This document shows, piece after piece, positions 16,786 through 25,435 of a stretch of DNA of 64,000 nucleotides (positions within the stretch are counted from its first letter, which is position 1; every line of letters begins with the position of its first letter). A model generated the notes under the pieces. The model was not told the origin of the DNA, did no database searches, and saw nothing but the letters and a program-made list of their open reading frames with translations. A program made the position numbers and the translations under genes. The DNA is from Bosea sp. ANAM02 (lineage in GTDB: Bacteria; Pseudomonadota; Alphaproteobacteria; Rhizobiales; Beijerinckiaceae). The stretch spans positions 1 through 64,000 of the forward strand of contig NZ_AP022849.1 in NCBI RefSeq assembly GCF_011764485.1, written 5' to 3'.

Positions 16786-17905
16786 GCGCCATCGCGTCCC
16801 GATGGCGTTCGAGGCGATCGAGAAAGCCTGAACGGAAGTTGAGATTTTTCGACATGCTCGCGCGTCGGAGAAACCCTGAGGTAGCTCGGGCCGACAGCGG
16901 CTTGCCGGGGTGCTCCAGGAAGCGAGAGAGCGGTGGACGAGCTACCCAATGCGGGAACGAGGAGATCTCAACCTGCATGCGCCCGCCAGCGCTACCGAAA
17001 GCTGCCTTCGGCCATCGATCCTGAAAAGGGCGGCAGCGCGAGCGATCAAGGGCGCCTGGGTTCACGATACGGTTCGCGACCCAGCCAGCGACGGGCACGC
17101 ACATTGCGTTGCCGATCGCGAACCATCGAGAGGCTTCTCCGCCGACCGCTTCAGCTGGCTTCGTCCAGTCGACGGGGAAGCCCTGAAACCGCTCGGCGTC
17201 TCGGATGTCCGGGGTCACGACGTTGCCGTCAGGCATGATAACGGCCGGCGCCGAGCAGAGGCCAATCGTCGATCCGCTCTTCAGCGTGGGGATCGCATCC
17301 CGCACCAGGCCAAGGCCATTCCTGCCCTCGGTCCAATAAAAGCCGTGCGCTGCCGCAGTGAAGTCGGGCGGGTCCTCGGGCGCCCGTGCTTCATCCGCAA
17401 GGAGGATGTCGGCGGGGTCTGTCCCTTCCCGCGTTGCGAGCAGGATCACGCGTTCTCGCCTCTGAGGCACGAAGGACCTCGCGTCCACGACCCTATAGGC
17501 CCAGCGATAGCCTCTTTCCTCGAAGGCTTCGGCAAGCCGGGCGATCGCTTCCCCTCGCCGCAGCTTCAGCATGAAGGCGACGTTCTCCAGCAGAACAGCG
17601 CGCGGTCCAGCCTCGTCGATCAAGCGAAAGACGTGGGAAACAAGGCCGGACCGCTCGCCCTGGATCCCTGCCTTCTTGCCGGGAGCGGAGAGATCCTGGC
17701 AGGGAAAGCCGGCGCAGAGGAGGTCGGTCCGCGGTACCGAGGGGAGGGTGGTGACGTCATCGTGGAACGCTACGCCCGGAAACCTGGACTTCAGGACGGC
17801 AGCAGGCGCGGCGGCCTTTTCGCAGAGAAGCTCAACCTCGATACCGGCCCGCGCGAGGCCAAGATCGAAGCCGCCAATTCCGGCAAAAAGGGAGACAGCT
17901 TTCAC
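16775..17905 (-). CDS. DNA (cytosine-5) methyltransferase, orphan
   Basis: 376 residues with the ordered C5-methylase motifs: I (LFAGIGGFDLGL, residues 6-17), IV with the catalytic Cys69 in GFPCQDLS, VI (ENV, 107-109), VIII (QRRER, 148-152), a target region with YWTEGRNGLGL, and X (IGNAMCVPVA). The 95 or so residues after motif X are extra and contain SGFLDRLERHRDAMALT. No restriction enzyme gene is adjacent, so it is an orphan methylase that may protect the plasmid from host restriction. A CAAGGATT octamer lies 47 bases upstream of its start. Confidence 0.93.
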   Translation of the reverse strand: MKAVSLFAGIGGFDLGLARAGIEVELLCEKAAAPAAVLKSRFPGVAFHDDVTTLPSVPRTDLLCAGFPCQDLSAPGKKAGIQGERSGLVSHVFRLIDEAGPRAVLLENVAFMLKLRRGEAIARLAEAFEERGYRWAYRVVDARSFVPQRRERVILLATREGTDPADILLADEARAPEDPPDFTAAAHGFYWTEGRNGLGLVRDAIPTLKSGSTIGLCSAPAVIMPDGNVVTPDIRDAERFQGFPVDWTKPAEAVGGEASRWFAIGNAMCVPVAGWVANRIVNPGALDRSRCRPFQDRWPKAAFGSAGGRMQVEISSFPHWVARPPLSRFLEHPGKPLSARATSGFLRRASMSKNLNFRSGFLDRLERHRDAMALTR

Positions 17906-18054
17906 AATGAGGCCCGGCGATCCGTATCCATCCGGAAACCATCAGCCGAGCCAAGGATTGCCACAACGATTCTTGTATCTGGATTGCGAAGAATGCGGGG
18001 ATAGCCCGCTTGTCTCATGCCAGCGCGGGGCTCATCCTGGCGCGAGAGGTTTTC

Positions 18055-19050
18055 ATGTCCGGCCAAACGATCATCATCGACGTCCCGCTGACCTATGGGG
18101 TCGTACTCACTCCGAAGCGGCATCGCTCGGAGAAGGAGTTCTATGTGGTCGAGCGTGTGCCGGTTGCTTTTGGCGTCTTCGACGACGAGACGGCTCCTGT
18201 GTCAGCGACGTTCGAGGGCATCTACGGCCTCACCGCGACCCCGCACGGCGGGATGCTCTCGATGCGCTCGACCGAGACGTCCCATTATCGACCCGCAGGA
18301 ATCGATGACGGCGTCCCGAGCAGGCTCGATGACTTTCGCGCCTATCTCGAAGGCGGCTCCCACTACGCCTCTGGTGGCTCGCACATGCTTGAACGTTCAA
18401 AGCCCTTCGGCGAGCTCCCTGAGGGCAAGGTCGCTCGCGACAATCGGGATGAGCGCCTCGCGGAACTTCGCCGGAAGCTGTCTCGATATGCCGTGATCGG
18501 TGAAACCGTGCATGAGGAGATGCAGGAGCCTGTCTTCCACATCAGGCATCGCGAGCGCGGACAGCCATTCAAGGCCGACGTTGTGCTGATGGGCCAGATC
18601 CAGGGCCAGGTCCGTTCAGACCGGACTTTCGGTCTCCTCGATGCCGAACGTCTTCGCGATCAGCTCCGTCTCATGAACAACGGCGACGTAGCGGACATCG
18701 CCGGTTCTGTCGTGATTCTGAGGCCTGACCTTCTGCGGTATCTGCACGACGAAGAGCCGCGGATGCGGAGCTACATCACGAGCTTTGTCTCTTCGATGAA
18801 GCTCAGCCTGGAGCGATCCGTCGACACCGCTCCGCTGGAATGGTTTCAAGGGTACCGGAACCTCAAGGCGGTCGCCGATGGTCCGATCGAGGACGCTGTC
18901 GAGGCGCTGCGAGAGCTCGCTACCACGATGCAGGCGACCGAGGCCGGCCGCACCCTCAACTCCACTTCTCTCCAGCGGCTTGATGATTGGGACCGCTTTG
19001 TCTCGTCGCGCTCGGCCGTAGACGACCTCTCGCGCGCTTTCGGAGCCTGA
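18055..19050 (+). CDS. Paralogue family member A, unknown function
   Basis: 331 residues, start ATG 18055 with GAGAGG 5 bases upstream. First of four related genes (18055, 19052, 20071, 21945). Shared blocks: an N-terminal RHR-type basic motif (TPKRHRSEKEF), an acidic DDETAPVSATF block, an aromatic-Arg block (HYRPAG), and a central YAVIGETVHEEMQEPVFHI block. A further block, VVILRPDLLRYLHDEEPRM, matches the next gene. Predicted soluble, alpha-beta. No known domain recognised. Two bases separate it from the next gene, so they form an operon. Confidence 0.75.
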   Translation: MSGQTIIIDVPLTYGVVLTPKRHRSEKEFYVVERVPVAFGVFDDETAPVSATFEGIYGLTATPHGGMLSMRSTETSHYRPAGIDDGVPSRLDDFRAYLEGGSHYASGGSHMLERSKPFGELPEGKVARDNRDERLAELRRKLSRYAVIGETVHEEMQEPVFHIRHRERGQPFKADVVLMGQIQGQVRSDRTFGLLDAERLRDQLRLMNNGDVADIAGSVVILRPDLLRYLHDEEPRMRSYITSFVSSMKLSLERSVDTAPLEWFQGYRNLKAVADGPIEDAVEALRELATTMQATEAGRTLNSTSLQRLDDWDRFVSSRSAVDDLSRAFGA

Positions 19051-19051
19051 T

Positions 19052-20074
19052 ATGACCCTGGCCCCTCGGATCATCGACATCCCCGTTGTCTACGAAGTCG
19101 AGCACCTCCCGCCCCGGCACCGCAACCCCCAGCGCAAGTTCATCCGCGAGAGCGTTCAGATCGCAATCCGGGTTCTCGATGACGAAGATGCTCCGGTATC
19201 GTTCAGGGTCAGTCCGAACGCCTACGGGCTCCATGCGGCAAAGACCGATGTCACCGAAATTCGCACCGTCGATAGGACGCATTGGCGTCCGCTAACCAAG
19301 GGTTGGTCCGGAGACGACTCCGAGCTCACGGCTGACTACGTCATCGCTGAAATGATCGAGGGCCGGCGGGAGATCAATCGCCCCGGGCTTTCTGACTGGA
19401 TGCCCAACTCGGCCGTCGGCCCTGAGGAGATCGCAGCCGGGCGCTTGATCGAGTCGGGGAGGGAGGCTGCCATCGCCAACGTCATGGCGATGGCTTCCAA
19501 GTTGATCATCGTCGGCGATCGCATCTACAAGCCCACCTCCGAGCCGGTCTGGGAAATCGTCGAGTTTCACGGCGGCGCCTTCATCAAGGCGACGAATATC
19601 AGCGCCGTGAAGGGAACCCCGTCGGCTGAATCGGTCTTCCCGGCATTCTTCTACGATCGCGCCATAGAGCAGCTGTTGGCGTCCGGCGTGAGGCGTCGAA
19701 GCATCGACAACGGTGAAGCGGTCTCTGGCAAGATCGAGGTCGTTCGACCTGACCTGGTATTCTACCGCCACGACGAGACGCCGCGCTTTCTGGGTGAGGC
19801 GAAGTACGCCTTTACCGAGGCGCGCAGAAAGATGGGCGATCAGATCGACAGCATCACCGCCGTCCAGCTGGAAGCCTACCAGGCGTTCTCTGCGACGATC
19901 CGCGACAACGCAGATCCGCACGAGATTGCCACGCGCTGGCGCGTTCTTGTTGACACCGTCGCCGACACGGAAACCTTTGGGCACTTCTGCAAGAGCGCAC
20001 ACCGCTCTCTCGAAGCGTGGGATCGCTACGTGGCGGATGTGGCGGCCGAGCAATCCCTGGGTCTCCTGGCATGA
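19052..20074 (+). CDS. Paralogue family member B, unknown function
   Basis: 340 residues, GGAG 6 bases before the ATG. Shows the clearest family signature: LPPRHRNPQRKF, VLDDEDAPVSFRV, HWRPLTKGW, LIIVGDRIYKPTSEPVWEI and VVRPDLVFYRHDETPRFLGE. The last block, with its DET and GEAKYAF, looks active-site-like but I cannot match it to an enzyme. The C-terminal part is helical and ends in DRYVADVAAEQSLGLLA. Coupled to member C by ATGA overlap. Confidence 0.75.
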   Translation: MTLAPRIIDIPVVYEVEHLPPRHRNPQRKFIRESVQIAIRVLDDEDAPVSFRVSPNAYGLHAAKTDVTEIRTVDRTHWRPLTKGWSGDDSELTADYVIAEMIEGRREINRPGLSDWMPNSAVGPEEIAAGRLIESGREAAIANVMAMASKLIIVGDRIYKPTSEPVWEIVEFHGGAFIKATNISAVKGTPSAESVFPAFFYDRAIEQLLASGVRRRSIDNGEAVSGKIEVVRPDLVFYRHDETPRFLGEAKYAFTEARRKMGDQIDSITAVQLEAYQAFSATIRDNADPHEIATRWRVLVDTVADTETFGHFCKSAHRSLEAWDRYVADVAAEQSLGLLA

Positions 20075-21195
20075 GCTCTGAGACCCCCGAGCACTCGAAG
20101 ACCGTGGTGTGGCTGCCTGCTCCCAGCACCATCGAAGTCATCAAGCGCGGCTGCCGCGTGCCGAGCGAGCACACAGTTGTTGACCTGAAGCCGATTGCAC
20201 TCCCGGATCTCAGCGAGGATGAAGCTCCGCTTGTCGTCGAAATCCAGACTTACGCTCGCTTCGAACAGGTCCAGCCTTATCGCCGGTGGAATGGCGATGC
20301 CTGGCGGCCGCTCCTGAATCCCAACTTCGAGCACCTCACAGTCGAAACCGCCGGCACCGCGATCACCGCCGCGATCCGAGATGTTGCGTCCAATTTCTAC
20401 AACGCTAAGCGGACGTTCCCCGAGTTTCCCTTCGACGAGCAACCCCTCGCCATCGATTCCAGGGGCAAATTCGGCGAGCCGATCGAGCTTGAGAAGGCGC
20501 AACTGCGAGAGACGGTGAAGGAGAACCTGGATGCGGCGAAAAGCGCCGCGGCACGGGTTCGCCAATCGCTAATCGTGATCGACAACCGTGTCTATATCCG
20601 CGCGCCGGAGCCGCTCCTGGCGTACAACCCGACACCGACGTCAGGTATCCTGCGCGCCGACTATCCGACCTATCAGGGCATCTCCCAGTCGGGGACACGG
20701 TCGGATTACAAGCCATGGCTCTCCTTCCGCATGAACGAGATGCCCCTCATCAAGGCGCTTTCGAGAGCGATCGCGTGTCCGATCAATCCCTCCTTCGGTG
20801 AGATCCGCTATTGCCACGACGATTTCGAGGACCAGGGCTTTTTTGGCTGCAGCGCCGAGACAGGGCTGATCGAGATCGGTCATGGCCTGGTGAGCGCAGG
20901 GCGCCAGACGATCGGCTTTTTCCCCGATGCTTCCCTTGACGCGTTCAAGATCCTTCGCAGGGCAATCGAAGGCACGACCGCCCGACCCACCTCCCGGGAG
21001 GTTCTGGCTGTGCCGGTGGAAAAGATCTCAAGCATTTCGGAGGCAATCATCGCGCTAGGCGAGTCGACGAGGGGCTTCAGGCCAACCTCGACAACGACCA
21101 CGGAAATGCTTGCTGCCGTTCGCATGGCTATGCGACGCGAGCGCGTCCGCCTGGAACTAGCAAACGCCCCGGAGCTCGCAGATCTCTCGATCTGA
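20071..21195 (+). CDS. Paralogue family member C, unknown function
   Basis: 374 residues; ATG 20071 overlaps the TGA of member B (ATGA). Family blocks are LSEDEAPLVVEI, AWRPLLNP and LIVIDNRVYIRAPEPLLAY; the Arg-Pro-Asp block of members A and B is replaced by EIRYCHDDFED. A possible helix (KAQLRETVKENLDAAKSAAA) precedes the central block. Ends 3 bases before the stop of the convergent DUF488 gene. Function unknown. Confidence 0.75.
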   Translation: MSSETPEHSKTVVWLPAPSTIEVIKRGCRVPSEHTVVDLKPIALPDLSEDEAPLVVEIQTYARFEQVQPYRRWNGDAWRPLLNPNFEHLTVETAGTAITAAIRDVASNFYNAKRTFPEFPFDEQPLAIDSRGKFGEPIELEKAQLRETVKENLDAAKSAAARVRQSLIVIDNRVYIRAPEPLLAYNPTPTSGILRADYPTYQGISQSGTRSDYKPWLSFRMNEMPLIKALSRAIACPINPSFGEIRYCHDDFEDQGFFGCSAETGLIEIGHGLVSAGRQTIGFFPDASLDAFKILRRAIEGTTARPTSREVLAVPVEKISSISEAIIALGESTRGFRPTSTTTTEMLAAVRMAMRRERVRLELANAPELADLSI

Positions 21196-21198
21196 GGC

Positions 21199-21813
21199 TC
21201 AGCGCGCCTCGCCGTCGGCGTCGTGCTTTGCTCGCCAAGCAACACGTCCGGAGCGGAAGGCGTAGGCCGCGGCTACGACGTCGTCGACGCCTTCGAGCGC
21301 TTTCTTCCCCCCGCGCGCCTTCGAGACCTCGTCGACTAGGCGATCTTCGAGCTCCTCGTGGAGCTCGATGGCGCCTGCGAACGGGATGTGCCCGATCCGC
21401 AGTCCGTTCGCGACCAGGCGCCGCGACACGAGCAGGCAGCGGTGGCATTGAAGAGGGTCTCGTTCCGAGCAGACGAGAACAGGCCGGCCTTGCTGGGCAA
21501 GCTCCGTCACGCGCTCGATCCCGCGAGCAAATTCAGCTGTTTCGGCCATAAGCGGATAGCTCGCGATGCCGTCAATGACGAGCTCTTCCCGTGACGGACG
21601 TCCTCCCAAGAAGCGGCCGGCCCAGCGATATCCGAGCCCAGCGCGCGGCGCGGACACCGTGAGCGCGCTTTGCTCGAAATGAGGGTTCCAGCGCGACACC
21701 GGATTGGTCCGCACGTCGACGAGCTCGGTGCCGCCGGCCGCGCGAATGGTATCGAAGAAGACCTCGATCGGATGGTTCGAATGCCCGATCGTGAGAATGT
21801 CGTAGGCCGCCAT
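21199..21813 (-). CDS. DUF488 family protein
   Basis: 204 residues. Recognised by ILTIGHSNHPIEVF at the N-terminus, LVDVRTNPVSRWNPHF, and the conserved Cys/Arg/His block VLVCSERDPLQCHR (about residues 125-138). DUF488 proteins are widespread, function not settled. The start at ATG 21813 has GGAG 7 bases upstream; longer in-frame extensions lack one. It is inserted in opposite orientation between paralogues C and D, with a CAAGGATT box 12 bases before the start. Confidence 0.85.
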   Translation of the reverse strand: MAAYDILTIGHSNHPIEVFFDTIRAAGGTELVDVRTNPVSRWNPHFEQSALTVSAPRAGLGYRWAGRFLGGRPSREELVIDGIASYPLMAETAEFARGIERVTELAQQGRPVLVCSERDPLQCHRCLLVSRRLVANGLRIGHIPFAGAIELHEELEDRLVDEVSKARGGKKALEGVDDVVAAAYAFRSGRVAWRAKHDADGEAR

Positions 21814-21944
21814 GGTCGCTCCAACAAGGATTGCCGGAAGCATCCTTGAAAATGACGCAAGATGCCAAGGTCCGGGCGCCTCTGCCCGGTGGATGGTGGT
21901 CGGTTTCGTCACCTCGGGCTAACTTCGGGCCTCAGGAGATCTCC

Positions 21945-23093
21945 GTGCGCAAAGAACTGTACCGACTGCCGTTGCCTCACCTGCAATCGGTGCTCCGCAA
22001 GCGCCATCGGAATGCCGAGAGCGTCATCGCCACGGATTCGCACCCGGTCGAGCTCGCCACGGTGAGCGCGGAGGAGGCTCCGGTCTATCTCTCCATGGAC
22101 ACGCATTCACAGCCGGAAACCTACCGGATCTGGGACAACCGGACCTGGCGTGCGGTGTCGGTTCGGCGGAAGCCCGTTGCTATCGCCGATTTCGGACGCG
22201 CGATCCTGCAGGAGCTCAGCGAGAACCTGGCCTCCCTCCAGGGGGCGACCCTGCTCAAAGCGCGCTCAACCTTCGCTCCGGAAGTCCCGTTCTCAACCCA
22301 CGCACTCCGCGCCAGCCCAGCTCGTGCCCTAACCGGACCGAGCGGCACGATGATGCTGACCCAGGGAGGCGACGTCCGGGAGTTTCTTGAGCGATCCGTC
22401 GAGGATCTCGCAGCCGTGCGCGATGAGCTTGAGGCGAACACCCTGATCGTCGCCGGCGAGGTCTATCGCGCAGCGCGAGAGCCGTTCCTCCACATCGATC
22501 AGACCGGCCTCATCACACTCGCAACCCCGACGTCTGATGAGGACGAACGGTATGGCCACATGATCTCGATTGGAACCGCGTCAATCGACCCGATTTTCGC
22601 CTTCTCCCCGAGCAAGTTCGACGAAATCACTCATCTGAAGGGCCACCTCGAGGCCATTTCTGAGTTCGGGCGCTTCGCCAAACGCGATGCCAGACAGCCC
22701 ACCTACCATCTCAACGTCGAGGATTTCCCCAACGGGCCATACGGGACTGACGACAGGTGGTGGCTGCTGGCCAGGGCGCGCGGCCTTCAGCTGCTCGCCG
22801 CCGATGTTATCGGAACGCTCCCGGACACCGCGCTCCACGCCTTCATGGACTACCGGGCGACCCTACGCGCCTACCCGTCCGACGTCACCGCGGCGGCCGC
22901 ATCCATGACCGCAGATGGCGCGGAGGAGATCTCCGCCGCAATCATCTCGTTCAGCGCAGCCCTACTGGAAGAGCCCGACCTGAAGCTTTCAAGGCGCGGG
23001 CCCATGCTTCGGAATGCACTCCTCGCCTGCAAGGCGCGCGAAGAGATTTTCGGCCCGCTGGTTCCGCCAGATCTCTCTCTACTTAGTCTCTGA
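21945..23093 (+). CDS. Paralogue family member D, unknown function
   Basis: 382 residues from GTG 21945, chosen for the excellent AGGAG 6 bases upstream; no such site serves the longer frame. Family blocks: LRKRHRNAESV, VSAEEAPVYLSM, TYRIWDNRTWRAVSV and LIVAGEVYRAAREPFLHI. The C-terminal half differs from members A-C. It overlaps the end of the convergent recombinase gene by 11 bases. Function unknown. Confidence 0.75.
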   Translation: MRKELYRLPLPHLQSVLRKRHRNAESVIATDSHPVELATVSAEEAPVYLSMDTHSQPETYRIWDNRTWRAVSVRRKPVAIADFGRAILQELSENLASLQGATLLKARSTFAPEVPFSTHALRASPARALTGPSGTMMLTQGGDVREFLERSVEDLAAVRDELEANTLIVAGEVYRAAREPFLHIDQTGLITLATPTSDEDERYGHMISIGTASIDPIFAFSPSKFDEITHLKGHLEAISEFGRFAKRDARQPTYHLNVEDFPNGPYGTDDRWWLLARARGLQLLAADVIGTLPDTALHAFMDYRATLRAYPSDVTAAAASMTADGAEEISAAIISFSAALLEEPDLKLSRRGPMLRNALLACKAREEIFGPLVPPDLSLLSL

Positions 23094-24033
23094 GTTCCTC
23101 CCCGGAATCTCCGAGCGGGTGAAGATCCAGGACCATCCTCTGTCGACGGCTGATGTCGACATGCGTGTAGATTTCGGTCGATCCTAGATCGGCGTGACCG
23201 AGCATCTCCTGGATGACGCGCAGGTCTGCTCCGTTAGCGAGGAGATGGGTTGCAAAGGCGTGACGGAGCTTGTGCGGCGAAAGCAGTGCCGGCCTTCGGA
23301 GCCCGGCATCGAGCGCCGCTTGCTTGACGTCCTCCAGCGCCGATATCCGTGTCAGCGGCTTGCTGGCGTCACGGACCGCGTGGAAGACCCATTTCTCGGA
23401 GGCGACGCCGTACGCTGCAACCGCCTTCCGCCATCGCATAATCGCCTCGACCGCCCGAGCGTGCATCGGCACCAGTCGCTCCTTATCGCCCTTTCCCCGG
23501 ACGTAGAGCATCCGCGCATCGCTCCGGAATGCCTTCCACGGCAAGTTCACAGCCTCACTTACCCGCATACCTGATGCATACAGCGTCTCGAAGAGCGCGG
23601 CGCGGCGCGCGAAGCTCGCGTGCTGGAATGGCGTGGTCGACGTGTCGGCTGCTCTTGCGTGTGCGGTATCGAGCAGCTGATCAACCTCCTTCATCGACAG
23701 GACAAGCGGAAGCGCCCGCCGGCGCTTCATGGGTTCCAGTAGCGTGGTGGGGTCGCTCGTCGAATGGCCTTCAGCAACCATGAAACGGTGGAGATTGCGA
23801 ACGACAGAGCGCTTCTTCGCGAGGGTAGCTTCAGCGAAGCCGCGCTCGATTAGGGACCCGAGATAGGCAGTCACATCCTCGCGCCGAACGTCGAAGAGAG
23901 TGAGCCCCTGCTTCGCCAACCAGGTTAGGTAGGTCTCGATGTCGTCTGTATAGGTGTCGATCGTCCCGAGCGAGCTCGCCTGCTCGCTCAGCAATGCCGT
24001 CAACCAGAGCTCGGCCATTGCGCGGTCATCCAT
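23083..24033 (-). CDS. Tyrosine recombinase, XerC/XerD type
   Basis: 316 residues with an N-terminal SAM-like core-binding domain (about 1-100) and a C-terminal catalytic domain. All catalytic residues are visible: Arg in SGMRVSEAVNL, Lys in RGKGDKERL, His254 and Arg257 in HKLRHAFATHLL, His280 in GHADLGS and nucleophile Tyr289 in EIYTHVD. Length and motifs match XerD-like enzymes, which on plasmids resolve multimers at cer-like sites. It could also act on the repeat clusters at 25.2 or 26.6 kb, but no crossover site was identified. Confidence 0.93.
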   Translation of the reverse strand: MDDRAMAELWLTALLSEQASSLGTIDTYTDDIETYLTWLAKQGLTLFDVRREDVTAYLGSLIERGFAEATLAKKRSVVRNLHRFMVAEGHSTSDPTTLLEPMKRRRALPLVLSMKEVDQLLDTAHARAADTSTTPFQHASFARRAALFETLYASGMRVSEAVNLPWKAFRSDARMLYVRGKGDKERLVPMHARAVEAIMRWRKAVAAYGVASEKWVFHAVRDASKPLTRISALEDVKQAALDAGLRRPALLSPHKLRHAFATHLLANGADLRVIQEMLGHADLGSTEIYTHVDISRRQRMVLDLHPLGDSGEELRD

Positions 24034-24246
24034 CGGCGCAGTCTTCCGACAGAAAGGTTAGTGCTTCCTTGCTGCTGATCACCACCCTGTCGACCGACGC
24101 CCTCTTGGGCGTCTTTCAGTCAGTTGCAAACGGTCCTCCCCATCAGAAGGGGAGGCGTCACATCGCAGCCAAGCAACAGCGTGGCTGGACCTCGAACATC
24201 GAAGCGCTCCCGCCAGCACTGCTCAAGGACGGCTTGATTTCCGCCG

Positions 24247-24555
24247 TCAGGGGCCGCTCGGCGCAGCCGCCGGCACTTCGACCCAGCTCGGCAGTTCCGA
24301 CGACGTTCGCAGACCCCACGAGATCGGGTTCTCCAGCGCATCCGGGTTCGCGTTAGCCAAATGGTCGTAGAAGTTCACCAGCATTTCCTCGGTCATCGGG
24401 AGCCATGCTGTGCCGACCTGATATTCAGCCGCGCTGATGGCGTTCTCCTCGCGGTCGAAGACGAAGCGCGTCATCGTCTCGCCTTGGCCGGGCCCGAACA
24501 AATGGCCCCATAGGCTGCTGTCTTCGTCGGCGATTACAAAACGGTGCGCGTCCAT
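24247..24555 (-). CDS. Hypothetical protein
   Basis: 102 residues, acidic, starting MDAHRFVIADEDSSLWG, with an ideal AGGAGG 5 bases before the ATG. Probably real because of this site and clean codon use. Contains no membrane segment or known motif. It is transcribed toward the recombinase gene with a 213-base gap holding two hairpins. Function unknown. Confidence 0.7.
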   Translation of the reverse strand: MDAHRFVIADEDSSLWGHLFGPGQGETMTRFVFDREENAISAAEYQVGTAWLPMTEEMLVNFYDHLANANPDALENPISWGLRTSSELPSWVEVPAAAPSGP

Positions 24556-24666
24556 AAGGTCCTCCTATCGATCGGATCTTATGGGTCGGTTTTGCAAGCC
24601 ACCAGCTGACGCACGTTGGTCGATTTCGTGCCGTCCAGCTAACATGCGGCAGCAAGAGGAATCCGC

Positions 24667-25041
24667 ATGTCGCTGCTCACCAATCCCGACGGAACGGTCA
24701 AGGTCTACGCCACGGTCGACGACGAGGATGAGAAGATCCTGGCGGCCTACAACGGGGTCGGCCAGGCGATGAAAGGTACGGCCGAGCTCAAGGCCGCCGG
24801 CGCCACCAACGCCGTGTACTACAATTTGACTCACTCTGCCTGTCCAGCCTGGCTAAAAGCAGCGATCCGTTCTGACGCCGCATATTGCGAGGGACGCGCG
24901 TCCGAGTTCGAGGCCCGCGCGAAAGCGCTCCGAGCAAACGCTGTCAAGGCGAACAACGAGGCTGCGGATTATGAGCTCCAAGCTCAATTCTGGCGCCTGG
25001 ACATTCCTTCAGAAGACGTCCCGACCGGCCCAAAAATGTAA
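24667..25041 (+). CDS. Hypothetical protein
   Basis: 124 residues with AGAGGAA 5 bases before the ATG. The C-terminal half is a long Ala/Glu/Lys helix (RASEFEARAKALRANAVKAN), possibly a coiled coil. Divergent from the 102-residue gene. Downstream the sequence becomes AT-rich and gene-free. Function unknown. Confidence 0.7.
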   Translation: MSLLTNPDGTVKVYATVDDEDEKILAAYNGVGQAMKGTAELKAAGATNAVYYNLTHSACPAWLKAAIRSDAAYCEGRASEFEARAKALRANAVKANNEAADYELQAQFWRLDIPSEDVPTGPKM

Positions 25042-25209
25042 CGCGCGACTCTTGATGCGACTCGTCAGATTTCTTACATTTGAAATGAAATAGTCGCCTC
25101 AACAGGCTGAAAATAAGAATATTTTTGATATAGATTCGACCTATCAAAACACCGATTACACGAATCAGCCGGTGCGACGACCCTCTTCCGTGCATTTAGT
25201 TCCAAATGG

Positions 25210-25318
25210 CACCAATTGGCTTGCCATATACAGGTCGGACCGGGAGCTAATTGGCTTGTAACCCAATTGAGCGTCGTCTAGCCCATATAATTGCGCGATG
25301 TAGCCCAATTCAACGTTG
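25210..25318. repeat. Repeat cluster 1 of a 20-bp motif
   Basis: Within the gene-free stretch 25042-25435, which begins with an AT-rich tract (about 25060-25150), lie five related units. Three are direct: 25257-25276 (TGTAACCCAATTGAGCGTCG), 25277-25297 (degenerate) and 25299-25318 (TGTAGCCCAATTCAACGTTG). Two more are inverted and partial (25210-25225, 25246-25260). The same motif recurs at 26604-26684 on the other side of the toxin-antitoxin pair. Confidence 0.7.
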
Positions 25319-25435
25319 TGGGCGCCCCACCCGCCAGAGCGCCCCTGATGTCACGTCCGAAGCTTGAGTGACGTCGATCCTCAAGCCCCGCCTGCTAGGA
25401 GCGGCGCCAAATAGTCCGATCCCGCCCGATGACCG

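Noticed and set aside
17902..18123. Small minus-strand frame upstream of the methylase
   Set aside because: Overlaps the start of paralogue A on the other strand and has no ribosome-binding site or motif.
24096..24155. Two hairpins (GACGCCC/GGGCGTC and CCTCCCC/GGGGAGG) upstream of the recombinase
   Set aside because: The first has only TTTC after it and no plus-strand gene to terminate; the second has no T run. Not called as terminators, though a recombination role is not excluded.
25210..25318. Integron attC or CRISPR reading of the 20-bp repeats
   Set aside because: No integrase-type simple sites, no regular spacers and mixed orientation; few copies.
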